A stretch of 16,609 nucleotides of DNA from assembly GCA_020216805.1 (NCBI GenBank), contig JAIWNN010000109.1:1-16609 (forward strand), given 5' to 3'. A model generated the notes under the pieces. The model searched no databases and was not told where the DNA came from. It saw nothing but the letters and a program-made list of their open reading frames with translations. Below, in pieces: positions 1 through 7,415 of the stretch. The DNA comes from Desulfarculus sp. GTDB lineage: Bacteria > Desulfobacterota > Desulfarculia > Desulfarculales > Desulfarculaceae. Position 1 is the first letter of the stretch. Each line of letters opens with the position of its first letter. Position numbers and translations under genes: made by a program.

Positions 1-55
1 AGGCCCCCACCCCGATGATGCCGGCCGGCGTGGCGAAGATATTCTTGGCGCTCAT
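1..55 (-). CDS. N-terminal 18 codons of an unidentified gene (partial)
   Basis: An ATG at 55-53 on the minus strand opens a frame that runs off the left edge; it reads MSAKNIFATPAGIIGVGA. A GAGGAG ribosome binding site lies about five bases upstream, and a promoter with 16-nt spacing lies about 100 bases upstream (154-181), so this is very probably a real gene start. The glycine- and isoleucine-rich end could be the start of a membrane segment, but 18 residues do not allow identification. It is divergent from the receptor 1 operon and may belong to the same locus. Confidence 0.6.
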   Translation of the reverse strand, partial: MSAKNIFATPAGIIGVGA

Positions 56-153
56 GGATTCTCCTCAATTGGGAAGACTGGCTTGGCTTGTCGGGTCGAC
101 ATGCCTGCTGGGTTCCAGATTGCGCATGACCGCTGGGACCGATTGGTGAAACT

Positions 154-185
154 AGTGTATTTTCCTAATTTGCATAGTCAAATAC
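154..185 (-). promoter_or_regulatory. Promoter of the left-edge gene overlapped by an inverted-repeat operator candidate
   Basis: On the minus strand TTGACT (181-176) and TACACT (159-154) are 16 nt apart, in an AT-rich stretch. The same bases contain an inverted repeat: GTATTTTCCTA at 157-167 against TAGTCAAATAC at 175-185, with 9 of 11 positions pairing around a 7-nt centre. The arms cover the -35 and -10 elements, which is where a repressor would act. The outer half-sites GTATTT-N17-AAATAC resemble the general layout of NikR sites (two half-sites far apart) but do not match a consensus I can name with certainty. A perfect 8-bp palindrome ACAATTGT follows at 192-199. Confidence 0.45.
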
Positions 186-218
186 CTAATAACAATTGTA
201 AATGCGTTGTTTGATTGT

Positions 219-634
219 TTATGCCGATGCACTATCCAATAGATAGACTTTTGCCGGAGGGTTTGCTCCGCGTTCAGCCTCGGTTGCAATGAACTCGATC
301 GGGCCGGTGAGCCTGGCCAGCTCCGGCTGTAACTCGGCCAGCGGCTTTTTTGCCGCGAGCCAGGTCACTCCACCCCGACCGGATCGGGCCAGGTCCTGCC
401 AAGTGGGCTAGCTTCAGCGCAACGCCAAGGATTTGGCCAGCATAGCGCGGCCGCATCCGACCATCTCGGCCGCTGATTCCATGCATTCTGGCGACGAAAC
501 CTGGTTGGTCGCGATGTTCTTTGGGATCGCTCCCAGGCCAGGTGGCGATATCAAACCCATCAAATGGGACCTAATCGCCGCCTGCATCAGGAGTTTTTTG
601 TTGACTTTCGCAAATACGCTTGGTAAATCACCTC
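219..634 (-). pseudogene. Coding-like debris on the minus strand, unidentified
   Basis: This fills most of the gene-poor stretch 56-950. Two minus-strand frames read like ordinary protein but lack good starts. The first is open from about 631 to a TGA at 416-414, with an ATG at 587 giving 57 residues; it contains LISPPGLGAIPKNIATNQ and ends in AMLAKSLALR. The second, in another frame, is open from about 407 to a TAA at 221-219 and contains LARLTGPIEFIATEAER and VYLLDSASA. The first ends within a few bases of where the second opens, as expected for one gene 3' end broken by a frameshift. I do not recognise the family. No ribosome binding site supports either frame as an intact gene. Confidence 0.3.
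601..629 (+). promoter_or_regulatory. Candidate promoter of the receptor 1 operon
   Basis: TTGACT (601-606) and TAAATC (624-629) are separated by 17 nt. The -10 is weak (3 of 6). If used, transcription would begin near 636 and give a leader of roughly 315 nt that includes the hairpin at 763-807. A small hairpin (ATGTGGC 640-646 with GCCACAT 654-660) lies at the presumed RNA 5' end. Confidence 0.35.
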
Positions 635-762
635 ACACAATGTGGCTCCGAAGGCCACATGCGGTTTAAGCCCGATTGTATCGCATCATACGTAAAGCAT
701 GACCCGCCCAAGCGCCGTCGGCGTACGCTGACGCCAGCGATCCACAACCGGAAAGAACACTC

Positions 763-812
763 GGACCACGAAGGTCACCTCCCGGGAGAGGACTGCCTTC
801 GTGGTCCTTTTT
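763..812 (+). terminator. Terminator-like leader hairpin of receptor 1 (attenuator candidate)
   Basis: GGACCACGAAGG (763-774) pairs perfectly with CCTTCGTGGTCC (796-807), a 12-bp stem, followed directly by five T (808-812). It meets the textbook form of an intrinsic terminator. No plus-strand gene lies upstream in the window for it to terminate, and it sits 138 bases before the receptor start, so control of read-through into the operon is more likely. The sense arm contains CCACGAAGG (766-774), which recurs in the leaders of the larC domain and receptor 2. Confidence 0.75.
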
Positions 813-950
813 GGGGGCCTTTCTGGGTTCGAGGCCGGACAGGGACGGGTGTGCCGGCCATTGCGCGTTGGAACCGGTGGCCGAGGAGCGCTTGAACGGT
901 TGGCGAAACAGCTGGGGCATCGATGCCCAACCCTAGGAAAGGATGACGGT

Positions 951-3170
951 ATGTGCAATCAAGTGACGCTTGGTGCGGCTGTGCGGCCACGCGGATTTGA
1001 TGTGAAGCAGAGCCTTTTCGCCTATTGTCGGAAGCGCGCCAAAGTTGGTTTGGGCTGGGTCGGATTCCTGACAGGCCTGTTCATATTGGTTCTGGGGGAG
1101 CCCTGGTGGTCGACTGCGCCCCTGGCGGCGGAATCATCGCCCACCGTGGACAAAACGCACTCCCTGGCCGAGATCGTGGTCAGTTCCAGCGCCGGCGACC
1201 AGGCGGTGGCCCTGACTCCGACCTCCACCACCATCGTCCTGGACAACTTCGACACCATCATCCCAGCCCAGAACGTGGGTGACTACCTGAAAAACCTGAT
1301 CATGTTCGATTACCGGGGAGGCAGTGATCTGGTGCCGTCCGATGACAGCTTCTCGCTAAGGTCTTTCGAGTCCAACCGGTTCGTCATGGCCATCGACGGA
1401 TTGGACCTGCGTCGCACCGGCGGCCGCAAGTCCACCAACATCGTCGACTACGCGTACCTGCCGCCGTTTTTGCTGGAGAAGATCGAAGTGCTGCCCGGCC
1501 CTCACTCGGCCTTGTATCCAGCCAAGTCCATCGGCGGCGTGGTCAACCTGGTCAGCCGAGCCCCGGCCCTGCGTGCGGACGCGGTGCCGGAGCTGAAGGT
1601 CTCCACCAGTTACAAGTCCTACAACACTCAGAACTACACCGTGAGCGCCCAGGGCAGCGCGGACCGCTTCGCCTATGACCTAGGCTACCAGAAATACAAG
1701 ACCGACGGCTATCTGCGCAACAGTGAGGCCGAGATCAGCACCGTGGTGGGCCGGGTGGGCTACGTGATACCCTCCGGCGGCCACCTCGCCCTCACCGGGT
1801 CCTATTCCGACAACGACAAGCGCATCCCGGTCAACAACGATCCTGGCGACAAGGCCACCCAGTACGACAGCGCTTATCCGGTGGTCACCGGATCAGCTTT
1901 CAACCATAGCGACGATCCTTCCTGGGACGGCAACGCCTTCTCCTACCGCCTGGATTACCGCCAGCCGACCCGTCTGGGCGAGCTTTCGGCCGAGGCATCC
2001 TACGCCGAGGAGACCAAGGACCGCGCCTACCTGGACAAGGGTGTCTACACATCCATGTTCACTCGTTATTACCAGCAGGCGGCCAAGCTCCAGGATCGCT
2101 ATCGCTTCAACGACCGGCACGAGACCACCCTGGAGGTCGATGGTCAGCAGCTCTATGACGGCGACCACGACACCAAGGACAAGCGCATGGAAATCAAGGG
2201 GGTGGGCGTTCAACACCAATGGCGCATCATTCCCCGCTTGAGCCTCACCGCCGGCCTGCGCTACGAGCAGGTGGACATCTGGGTCAGCAACACCACCACC
2301 ACCGGCAAATACATCACCGGTCGGCCGGATTGGATCGAACGAAACTGGGGAGAGGTGCTGCCCAAGTCCATGCTGACCTACGAATTGGACGACCTGGCGG
2401 CGGTGCTGCGCGATACCTCGCTCTCTCTGGGCGTCAGCCGCATTTGGCGCGCGCCGGACTACCACGGCGACTACAATCCCCAGGGCCGTCCCAGCGGGGC
2501 CTGGCTGGATCCGGAGCACGGCCTGGGCATCGACGCCATCCTCAAGCGCCGCCTGGTGGGCAACATCGAAGCCAAGCTGAGCTATTTCCACTACATCATC
2601 GAAGACTACATCGCCAACAACTCCAACTACGCCAAGTACACTCCCAGCGCCAAGAACAAGGTGACGCCGGGGATGGAATACAAGGACTACAAGATCAACC
2701 TGGACGAGATGGTGCGCAAGGGGGTGGAGTTGGAGATCGGCGGCAACCTCCTCCCCGACCTGTCCTTCTACCTGGGCGCCACTTACCAGAAGCTGGAAAA
2801 CCAGGGCAACGAACTGGCCGGCTACGACGCCGAGTCCAACGTGGCCAAATACCGGGTCAACGCCGGCCTGCGCTATAACCTGTTCAAAAACGTCAAGCTA
2901 TTGCTGGACTACAAATTCCAGGACAAGCAGGTGAGCGAGGTGGCCGAGCAGTTGACCGCCGACACCTGGACCGTGCGCGAGGTGGCCATCGACGCCTACC
3001 ACTTGGTGGACTTCGGGGTGCAGTTCAACCTGTTCAAGCAATGGGGCCCCTGCAAGGACGGCGTCTTGCGCCTGTTCATCGAAAACGCCTTCGACGCCAC
3101 CTATTACGACACCAGCGGCTACCCGGGCACCGACCGCACCTATGGGGTGGGTCTGAGCTTCAGAATGTAA
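951..3170 (+). CDS. TonB-dependent outer-membrane receptor 1
   Basis: A 739-residue TonB-dependent receptor for energised uptake of a large or scarce ligand across the outer membrane. The chosen ATG at 951 has an AGGAAAGGA ribosome binding site (935-943); the frame stays open upstream, but that part covers the leader hairpin. An unusually long export region (about 60 residues, hydrophobic core GFLTGLFILVLG, end APLAA) precedes a TonB-box-like LAEIVVSSS. The plug domain follows, with VMAIDGLDLRR, the typical IEVLPGPHSALYP, and GGVVNLVSR. The rest is beta-strand-rich barrel with FIENAFDATYYDTSGYPG near the end and a GVGLSFRM terminus. The ligand is not readable from sequence; the operon partners suggest a metal chelate. 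No tonB/exbBD is in the window. It is first in an operon with the exported methylase-fold protein, DUF4198 and APC genes. Confidence 0.93.
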   Translation: MCNQVTLGAAVRPRGFDVKQSLFAYCRKRAKVGLGWVGFLTGLFILVLGEPWWSTAPLAAESSPTVDKTHSLAEIVVSSSAGDQAVALTPTSTTIVLDNFDTIIPAQNVGDYLKNLIMFDYRGGSDLVPSDDSFSLRSFESNRFVMAIDGLDLRRTGGRKSTNIVDYAYLPPFLLEKIEVLPGPHSALYPAKSIGGVVNLVSRAPALRADAVPELKVSTSYKSYNTQNYTVSAQGSADRFAYDLGYQKYKTDGYLRNSEAEISTVVGRVGYVIPSGGHLALTGSYSDNDKRIPVNNDPGDKATQYDSAYPVVTGSAFNHSDDPSWDGNAFSYRLDYRQPTRLGELSAEASYAEETKDRAYLDKGVYTSMFTRYYQQAAKLQDRYRFNDRHETTLEVDGQQLYDGDHDTKDKRMEIKGVGVQHQWRIIPRLSLTAGLRYEQVDIWVSNTTTTGKYITGRPDWIERNWGEVLPKSMLTYELDDLAAVLRDTSLSLGVSRIWRAPDYHGDYNPQGRPSGAWLDPEHGLGIDAILKRRLVGNIEAKLSYFHYIIEDYIANNSNYAKYTPSAKNKVTPGMEYKDYKINLDEMVRKGVELEIGGNLLPDLSFYLGATYQKLENQGNELAGYDAESNVAKYRVNAGLRYNLFKNVKLLLDYKFQDKQVSEVAEQLTADTWTVREVAIDAYHLVDFGVQFNLFKQWGPCKDGVLRLFIENAFDATYYDTSGYPGTDRTYGVGLSFRM

Positions 3171-3191
3171 GGCCGCCTCGGATTACGCGAT

Positions 3192-3246
3192 GCCGGGGAT
3201 CGGCGCCGGGCAGAACTCGGCCCGCGCCGATCCGGCGCGGATTTTT
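3192..3246 (+). terminator. Hairpin plus T-run between receptor 1 and the exported methylase gene
   Basis: GATCGGCGC (3198-3206) pairs with GCGCCGATC (3224-3232); flanking GC-rich bases can extend the stem. A GCGGA link and five T (3242-3246) follow. The element lies in the 114-bp gap inside the presumed operon. It may terminate part of the transcripts after the receptor, lowering expression of the downstream genes, or stabilise the receptor mRNA 3' end. Confidence 0.55.
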
Positions 3247-3284
3247 AGCAAGGATTTGACCATCAATCAGGGAGATGAACGCCG

Positions 3285-4949
3285 ATGAGAAAACGCGCGA
3301 AGAACCCGCTGCGCTGGGCCGGCGGCCTGGGGTTGGCCTTGGTGGCGGCGGTGGCGCTTTTGGTCGGGCCGGTCCCAGCCGGGGCGGCGGCGGAAGCGAA
3401 TCAAGGCGGTTATCAACTGGTGGGACTGGGCCCCGGCGACCCGGACCTGATGACGCCACGCCAGGTGCGGGCCATCGCCGAGGCCGATGTGGTCTTTTGC
3501 GACGCCAAGACCCGCGACCTGTTGGCCCCGCTGGTGGACATGACGGGCAAGCGGGTGATCGAGGGCTACAATCTGGTCTTCCCCTTCTATGGCCAGGACT
3601 GCGCCAAGGTTCCACCGGAGGCGAGTCGACGCTGGGGCAAGACCTGCGCCGAATTCAAGAAACTGCAGGCCGACTTCACGGCCCTGGTCCGCCAGGCCGT
3701 GGGTCGGGGCCAGCGGGTGGTGATGCTCAGCGGCGGCGATCCCACCATCTATGGCCCCGGGGTGTGGACCCTCCTGGCGCTCAAGGATCTGAACCCTAAG
3801 GTGGTGCCCGGCCTCAGCTCCTTCAACGCCGCCAACGCCGCCCTCAAGGTGGGACTGGGCGAGGTCATCATCACCGCGCCCTTCCAGAAAGAGGGTCGCG
3901 CCGACACCTTGGAAAACCTGTCCGGCCATGACAAGGCCACCCTGGTCATTTTCATGCCCCGGGAGTTGGATGCTCTAATTGATCGGCTGGCCAAGGTCAA
4001 TCCGCCCGAGACGCCGGTGGCGGTGGTGGCCGACGCCGGTATGCGGGACCGCGAGCGGGTCATCCTGGGCGCCATGGCCGACATCAAGGCCAAGCTGGCC
4101 GGACAGGACCTGAAAAACTCCCTGGTTTATCTGGGCCGCGATCTGGCCCGCTCCCAGTACCGTCCTGGAAAGCCTGGAGACCAGCCCGGCCGGGGCAAGT
4201 TCTACCTGGTGGGCATGGGGCCGGGTGACCCGGACCTGGCCACTCTGCGGGCCTTGGAGGTGATCAAGAAGGCCGACCTGGTCTTCGCCGGCCGCGATCT
4301 CCAAGAGCGCTTCGCCAGCGAACTGGCCGGCAAGCGGGTGCTGGACGGCTATCACCGCCTGTTCCCCTTCTTCGGCAAGGATTGCGCCAAACTCAGCGAT
4401 CAGGAAAAGGCCCGCGAGCGTATGAGCTGCGAGGAGTACCAGCGCAAGCAGGCCGAATTCGTGGCCCTGACCCGTCAGGCCATGGCCGATGGCCAGACCG
4501 TGGCCATGCTCGACAGCGGCGATCCCCTCGTCTATGGCCCTTGCTCCTGGACCCTGACCGCCCTGGCCGATCTGGAAACCGAGGTGGTTCCTGGCCTGAG
4601 TTGTTTCAACGCCGCCAACGCCGCCCTGGCCGCCGGGGTGACCGAAGGCAAGACTTCCCATTCGGTGCTCTTGGCCTCGGGCTGGACGGTGGAGGAGATG
4701 GCTCGGCATCGGGCCACCATGGTCCTGTTCACCATGCGCACGGAGTTTAAGAAATTCATCGACGCCTTGGCCAAGCACTACCCGCCCGAGACTCCGGTGG
4801 CGATTGTCTTCGAGGCCGGTTTTCAAAAAGACGAGAGAGTCATGCGTGGCACGCTGGGCGGCATCATGCACCAGGTGAGCGGACAAAAGCTGCCCTTTCA
4901 CCATCTGCTTTATGTAGGCGACTTTCTGACCAACGAGCACCCATTTTAA
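3285..4949 (+). CDS. Exported tandem tetrapyrrole-methylase-fold protein
   Basis: A 554-residue protein with a signal peptide (basic start, hydrophobic residues 12-30, PAGAAA near 31-36) and two complete copies of the tetrapyrrole (corrin/porphyrin) methylase domain, about 42-290 and 305-552. Each copy has the N-terminal loop (GLGPGDPDL 47-55; GMGPGDPDL 310-318), the SAM-site loop (SGGDPTIYGP 149-158; DSGDPLVYGP 410-419) and a PGLSxFNAANA stretch (175-185; 436-446). Family members are normally cytosolic SAM-dependent enzymes, so export is odd. Both copies carry the same insertion with two cysteines (C106/C121 and C367/C382, DCAK...CxE), which could be a disulfide or a ligand site outside the cell. 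The start has a GGGAG site ten bases upstream. It may bind or methylate a tetrapyrrole-like ligand; that function is inference. Confidence 0.88.
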   Translation: MRKRAKNPLRWAGGLGLALVAAVALLVGPVPAGAAAEANQGGYQLVGLGPGDPDLMTPRQVRAIAEADVVFCDAKTRDLLAPLVDMTGKRVIEGYNLVFPFYGQDCAKVPPEASRRWGKTCAEFKKLQADFTALVRQAVGRGQRVVMLSGGDPTIYGPGVWTLLALKDLNPKVVPGLSSFNAANAALKVGLGEVIITAPFQKEGRADTLENLSGHDKATLVIFMPRELDALIDRLAKVNPPETPVAVVADAGMRDRERVILGAMADIKAKLAGQDLKNSLVYLGRDLARSQYRPGKPGDQPGRGKFYLVGMGPGDPDLATLRALEVIKKADLVFAGRDLQERFASELAGKRVLDGYHRLFPFFGKDCAKLSDQEKARERMSCEEYQRKQAEFVALTRQAMADGQTVAMLDSGDPLVYGPCSWTLTALADLETEVVPGLSCFNAANAALAAGVTEGKTSHSVLLASGWTVEEMARHRATMVLFTMRTEFKKFIDALAKHYPPETPVAIVFEAGFQKDERVMRGTLGGIMHQVSGQKLPFHHLLYVGDFLTNEHPF

Positions 4950-4995
4950 CAACGCCATGCCCTGGTCGGCATGACGATCACGCGGGAGATGAGCA

Positions 4996-5799
4996 ATGAG
5001 ACGTCTGATTCGCTGGGCTGCGGTAGGCGGTGGTTTGTGGCTTCTGGCTGTGAGTGGACCGGCCCTGGCCCACAACATCTGGCTGGCCCCCGACAACCAC
5101 TTCCCCCAGGTGGGCGACACGGTGCAGATCAAGGTCGGCTTCGGTCACGACTACCCGGCCAACCGGGTGGACCAGCCGGTGAAGGAGGGCATGATCGGCG
5201 AGGCCGTGGCTATCATTCCCGGCGGAGGCCAGGTGGCCTTGGAGAAAACCGCGGTCGACACCTACCAGCTCAAGATCGACCGGCCTGGCCCCTATCTGCT
5301 GGTGGCGGCCATGCCTCCCGGCCTGTTCAGCCGCACTCCGGAAGGCATGAAACGGGGCGGACGCAAGGACTTCCCCGAGGTCAAGAGCTGCATGGAGGCG
5401 CGCATGGTGGCCAACGCCTTCGTGTTCGCCGGCGGTCAAGGGCAGGGGGGTAGCCAGAGCGACCAAGCCTTGCAACTGAAGCCTCTGGCGGATATGGCCG
5501 GACTGAAAAAAGGCGGCGTCCTGCCGATCCAGGTTTTGTTCGATGGTCAACCCTTGGCCGGAGCCAAGATCAAGGCCACCTATGCCGGCTATCAGCCACC
5601 GGCCGATGCCAAGCCCCAAGAAGGCCACGGCGCGCCCATGGCCCTGGAGACCAGCGCCGACGCCGAAGGCAAGGCGGAATTGAGGCTGGAGGTAGCCGGC
5701 CACTGGTTGGTGATCCTCAACCACAGCACCCCCTATCAACCGGCCGAGGTCTGCGACAAGCGGATGTACATGTCCAGTTACGCCGTCGAGGTCAAGTAG
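4996..5799 (+). CDS. DUF4198 periplasmic metal-uptake-type protein
   Basis: A 267-residue exported protein. The signal peptide (residues 1-25, ending GPALA) is followed directly by HNIWLAP, so histidine would be the mature N-terminus. This HNIWL/HDxWL start and the beta-rich body (VGDTVQIKVGFGHDYP, FDGQPLAGAKIKATYAGY, LNHST near the end) are typical of the DUF4198 family (COG5266), associated with periplasmic components of nickel/cobalt uptake. A conserved amino-terminal His plus H50 and late His residues could bind metal. The ATG at 4996 has GGGAG eight bases upstream and follows the exported methylase gene by 46 bases. It is likely a periplasmic handler between the receptors and an inner-membrane importer. 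Metal identity is inferred from family and context. Confidence 0.82.
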   Translation: MRRLIRWAAVGGGLWLLAVSGPALAHNIWLAPDNHFPQVGDTVQIKVGFGHDYPANRVDQPVKEGMIGEAVAIIPGGGQVALEKTAVDTYQLKIDRPGPYLLVAAMPPGLFSRTPEGMKRGGRKDFPEVKSCMEARMVANAFVFAGGQGQGGSQSDQALQLKPLADMAGLKKGGVLPIQVLFDGQPLAGAKIKATYAGYQPPADAKPQEGHGAPMALETSADAEGKAELRLEVAGHWLVILNHSTPYQPAEVCDKRMYMSSYAVEVK

Positions 5800-5821
5800 G
5801 CAGCAAAGGGGCGTCGCCATC

Positions 5822-7204
5822 ATGCCGGATGACAGCAACGGATTGAAGCGACAGCTGGGTCTCTGGGACGCGGTGATGATCGTGGTGGGCAACGTGATCG
5901 GGGTGGGTATTTTCACCACCACCGGGTTCATCGCCCAAGAAATTGGCGACGCCTGGCATGTGTTGGCGGTCTGGGTGCTGGGGGGAGGGCTGACTCTGCT
6001 GGGCGCGTTGAGCTACGGCGAGCTGGGGTCGGCCTTCCCCCGGGCCGGGGGTGACTATGTCTACCTGCGGGAGGCCTATGGCCCCCTGGCTGGCTTTCTG
6101 GTGGGCTGGATCGGGTTCTTCATCATCAACCCAGGCTCCATAGCCGCGCTGGCCCTGGGCTTGGGCGCCTATCTGCTGCCCCTTGTCTACGGCGACCTGG
6201 CGGCCGCGCCATCTTGGCTGGTCAACCTGATCGGCCTGGCGGTCATTCTCGCCTTCTCGGCCCTGAACTACTTCAGCGTGCGCTGGACCAGCCGAGTCCA
6301 GAACTTCGTCGGTGGTCTGAGCCTGACGACCATCCTGATGCTGGTGGCGGTGGGGTTTGTCGGAGGCCAAGGTCAATGGGAGCATTTCTCACTGAACCCT
6401 GGCGCGGCCTCGCTGGCCGATCTGTTTGGACCGGCCATGGTCTCGGTGTTTTTCACCTACAGCGGCTGGTTCGTCTCGGCCTATGTGGCCAGCGAAATGA
6501 TAGCGCCACAAAAAAACCTGCCTCGATCCTTGATCATCAGCAGCCTGCTCATCACCTTGGTCTACGTCGCGGTCAACGTGATCTACATCTATGCCCTGCC
6601 GCTGTCGGAGATGGCGGGCGTGGTGGACATCGCCCGCCGGACGGGCGAAGCCCTATTCAGTCCCGGCGCCGCCCGCATCCTGGCCGCGGCGGTGATGCTG
6701 GCCATTCTGAGCAGCCTCAACTCGGTTATCCTGACCGCTCCCCGCATCTACTACGCCATGGGCCGTGATGGCCTCTTTCCGCGTCGCCTGGCCCGATCCC
6801 ATCCTTCGCGCCAAACTCCGCACTGGGCCATCGCCAGCCAGGCCCTAGTCTCTTGCGCCATGGTCCTGGCGGGAAACTTCTATCAGCTGCTATCCTTCAC
6901 GGCCTTTTTCATGCTGCTCACCTCCATCGCCACTGCTGGCGGCGTAATCGTCTTGCGGGTGCGTAGGCCAGAGCTGCCCCGCCCCTATAAGGTCTGGGGT
7001 TACCCTTTCACCACCCTGCTGTTCCTATGCGCTTACATCTGGATCGCGGCGAGGGTTTTCATGTTCAACCCGCGCGACGCCTTGATCGGCTTGGCCATCG
7101 CCATTTCGGGCGTACCCGCCTATCTGCTCCGGCGGCGCAGGATGAAACACCTTGGAATCGTGGAGGAGCGCGTTGCTGGCAATGAATCCTTCAGGCTCGG
7201 CTAG
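5822..7204 (+). CDS. APC-superfamily amino acid/amine permease
   Basis: A 460-residue integral membrane transporter with about 12 hydrophobic segments. The first helix carries the superfamily hallmark GNVIGVGIFTTTG (residues 23-35), and GELGSAFPRAGGDYVYLREAYGP matches the helix 2-3 region of amino acid permeases. The C-terminus is short, basic and cytosolic (LLRRRRMKHLG). The start follows the DUF4198 gene by 22 bases with an AAAGGGG site, so it is co-transcribed. Its substrate cannot be assigned. An amino acid able to chelate metal, such as histidine, would fit the operon, but nothing in the sequence proves it. It could also be an unrelated passenger at the operon end. Confidence 0.87.
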   Translation: MPDDSNGLKRQLGLWDAVMIVVGNVIGVGIFTTTGFIAQEIGDAWHVLAVWVLGGGLTLLGALSYGELGSAFPRAGGDYVYLREAYGPLAGFLVGWIGFFIINPGSIAALALGLGAYLLPLVYGDLAAAPSWLVNLIGLAVILAFSALNYFSVRWTSRVQNFVGGLSLTTILMLVAVGFVGGQGQWEHFSLNPGAASLADLFGPAMVSVFFTYSGWFVSAYVASEMIAPQKNLPRSLIISSLLITLVYVAVNVIYIYALPLSEMAGVVDIARRTGEALFSPGAARILAAAVMLAILSSLNSVILTAPRIYYAMGRDGLFPRRLARSHPSRQTPHWAIASQALVSCAMVLAGNFYQLLSFTAFFMLLTSIATAGGVIVLRVRRPELPRPYKVWGYPFTTLLFLCAYIWIAARVFMFNPRDALIGLAIAISGVPAYLLRRRRMKHLGIVEERVAGNESFRLG

Positions 7205-7415
7205 TCACCGAAAGACTAGGTCGGGCAGCGTTCACGCCATGGGGGGCGAACCCTTGGCTCGCACGCAACATTTTCGGATTTCGAATTAGTTGGCTGAGCA
7301 GGGGGGCAACCCACGATCAGCTTGGCTCATTGATCTGCATTTTGCCGGCGGTCTGCTGATGGATGGCCCATGGACGCCGCCCCGCGGAGCCAACAAGAAG
7401 CCAAACCAAGCTTAA

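Noticed and set aside
433..895. Two plus-strand frames before receptor 1
   Set aside because: No ribosome binding sites, arginine/proline-rich translations, and they run through the promoter and hairpin.
801..950. Upstream extension of receptor 1 by 50 codons
   Set aside because: It starts inside the terminator-like hairpin, has no ribosome binding site, and the residues are not signal-peptide-like; ATG 951 has a good site.
636..950. Cobalamin riboswitch before receptor 1
   Set aside because: I considered it because of the receptor and methylase genes, but found no B12-box (AGCCAGGAGACCTGCC-like) nor the other conserved core segments; the GGGAGAGGACTGCC stretch is part of the terminator stem.
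3285..4949. Borosin-type peptide N-methyltransferase
   Set aside because: Borosin enzymes share this fold, but there is no core peptide at the C-terminus or nearby, and the protein is exported.
3975..5132. 385-codon minus-strand frame
   Set aside because: Antisense to the exported methylase gene; a product of GC-rich codon bias without recognisable domains.
7205..7415. Bidirectional terminator between the convergent operons
   Set aside because: I see no convincing stem with a T-run on either strand; the gap also holds no supportable gene.
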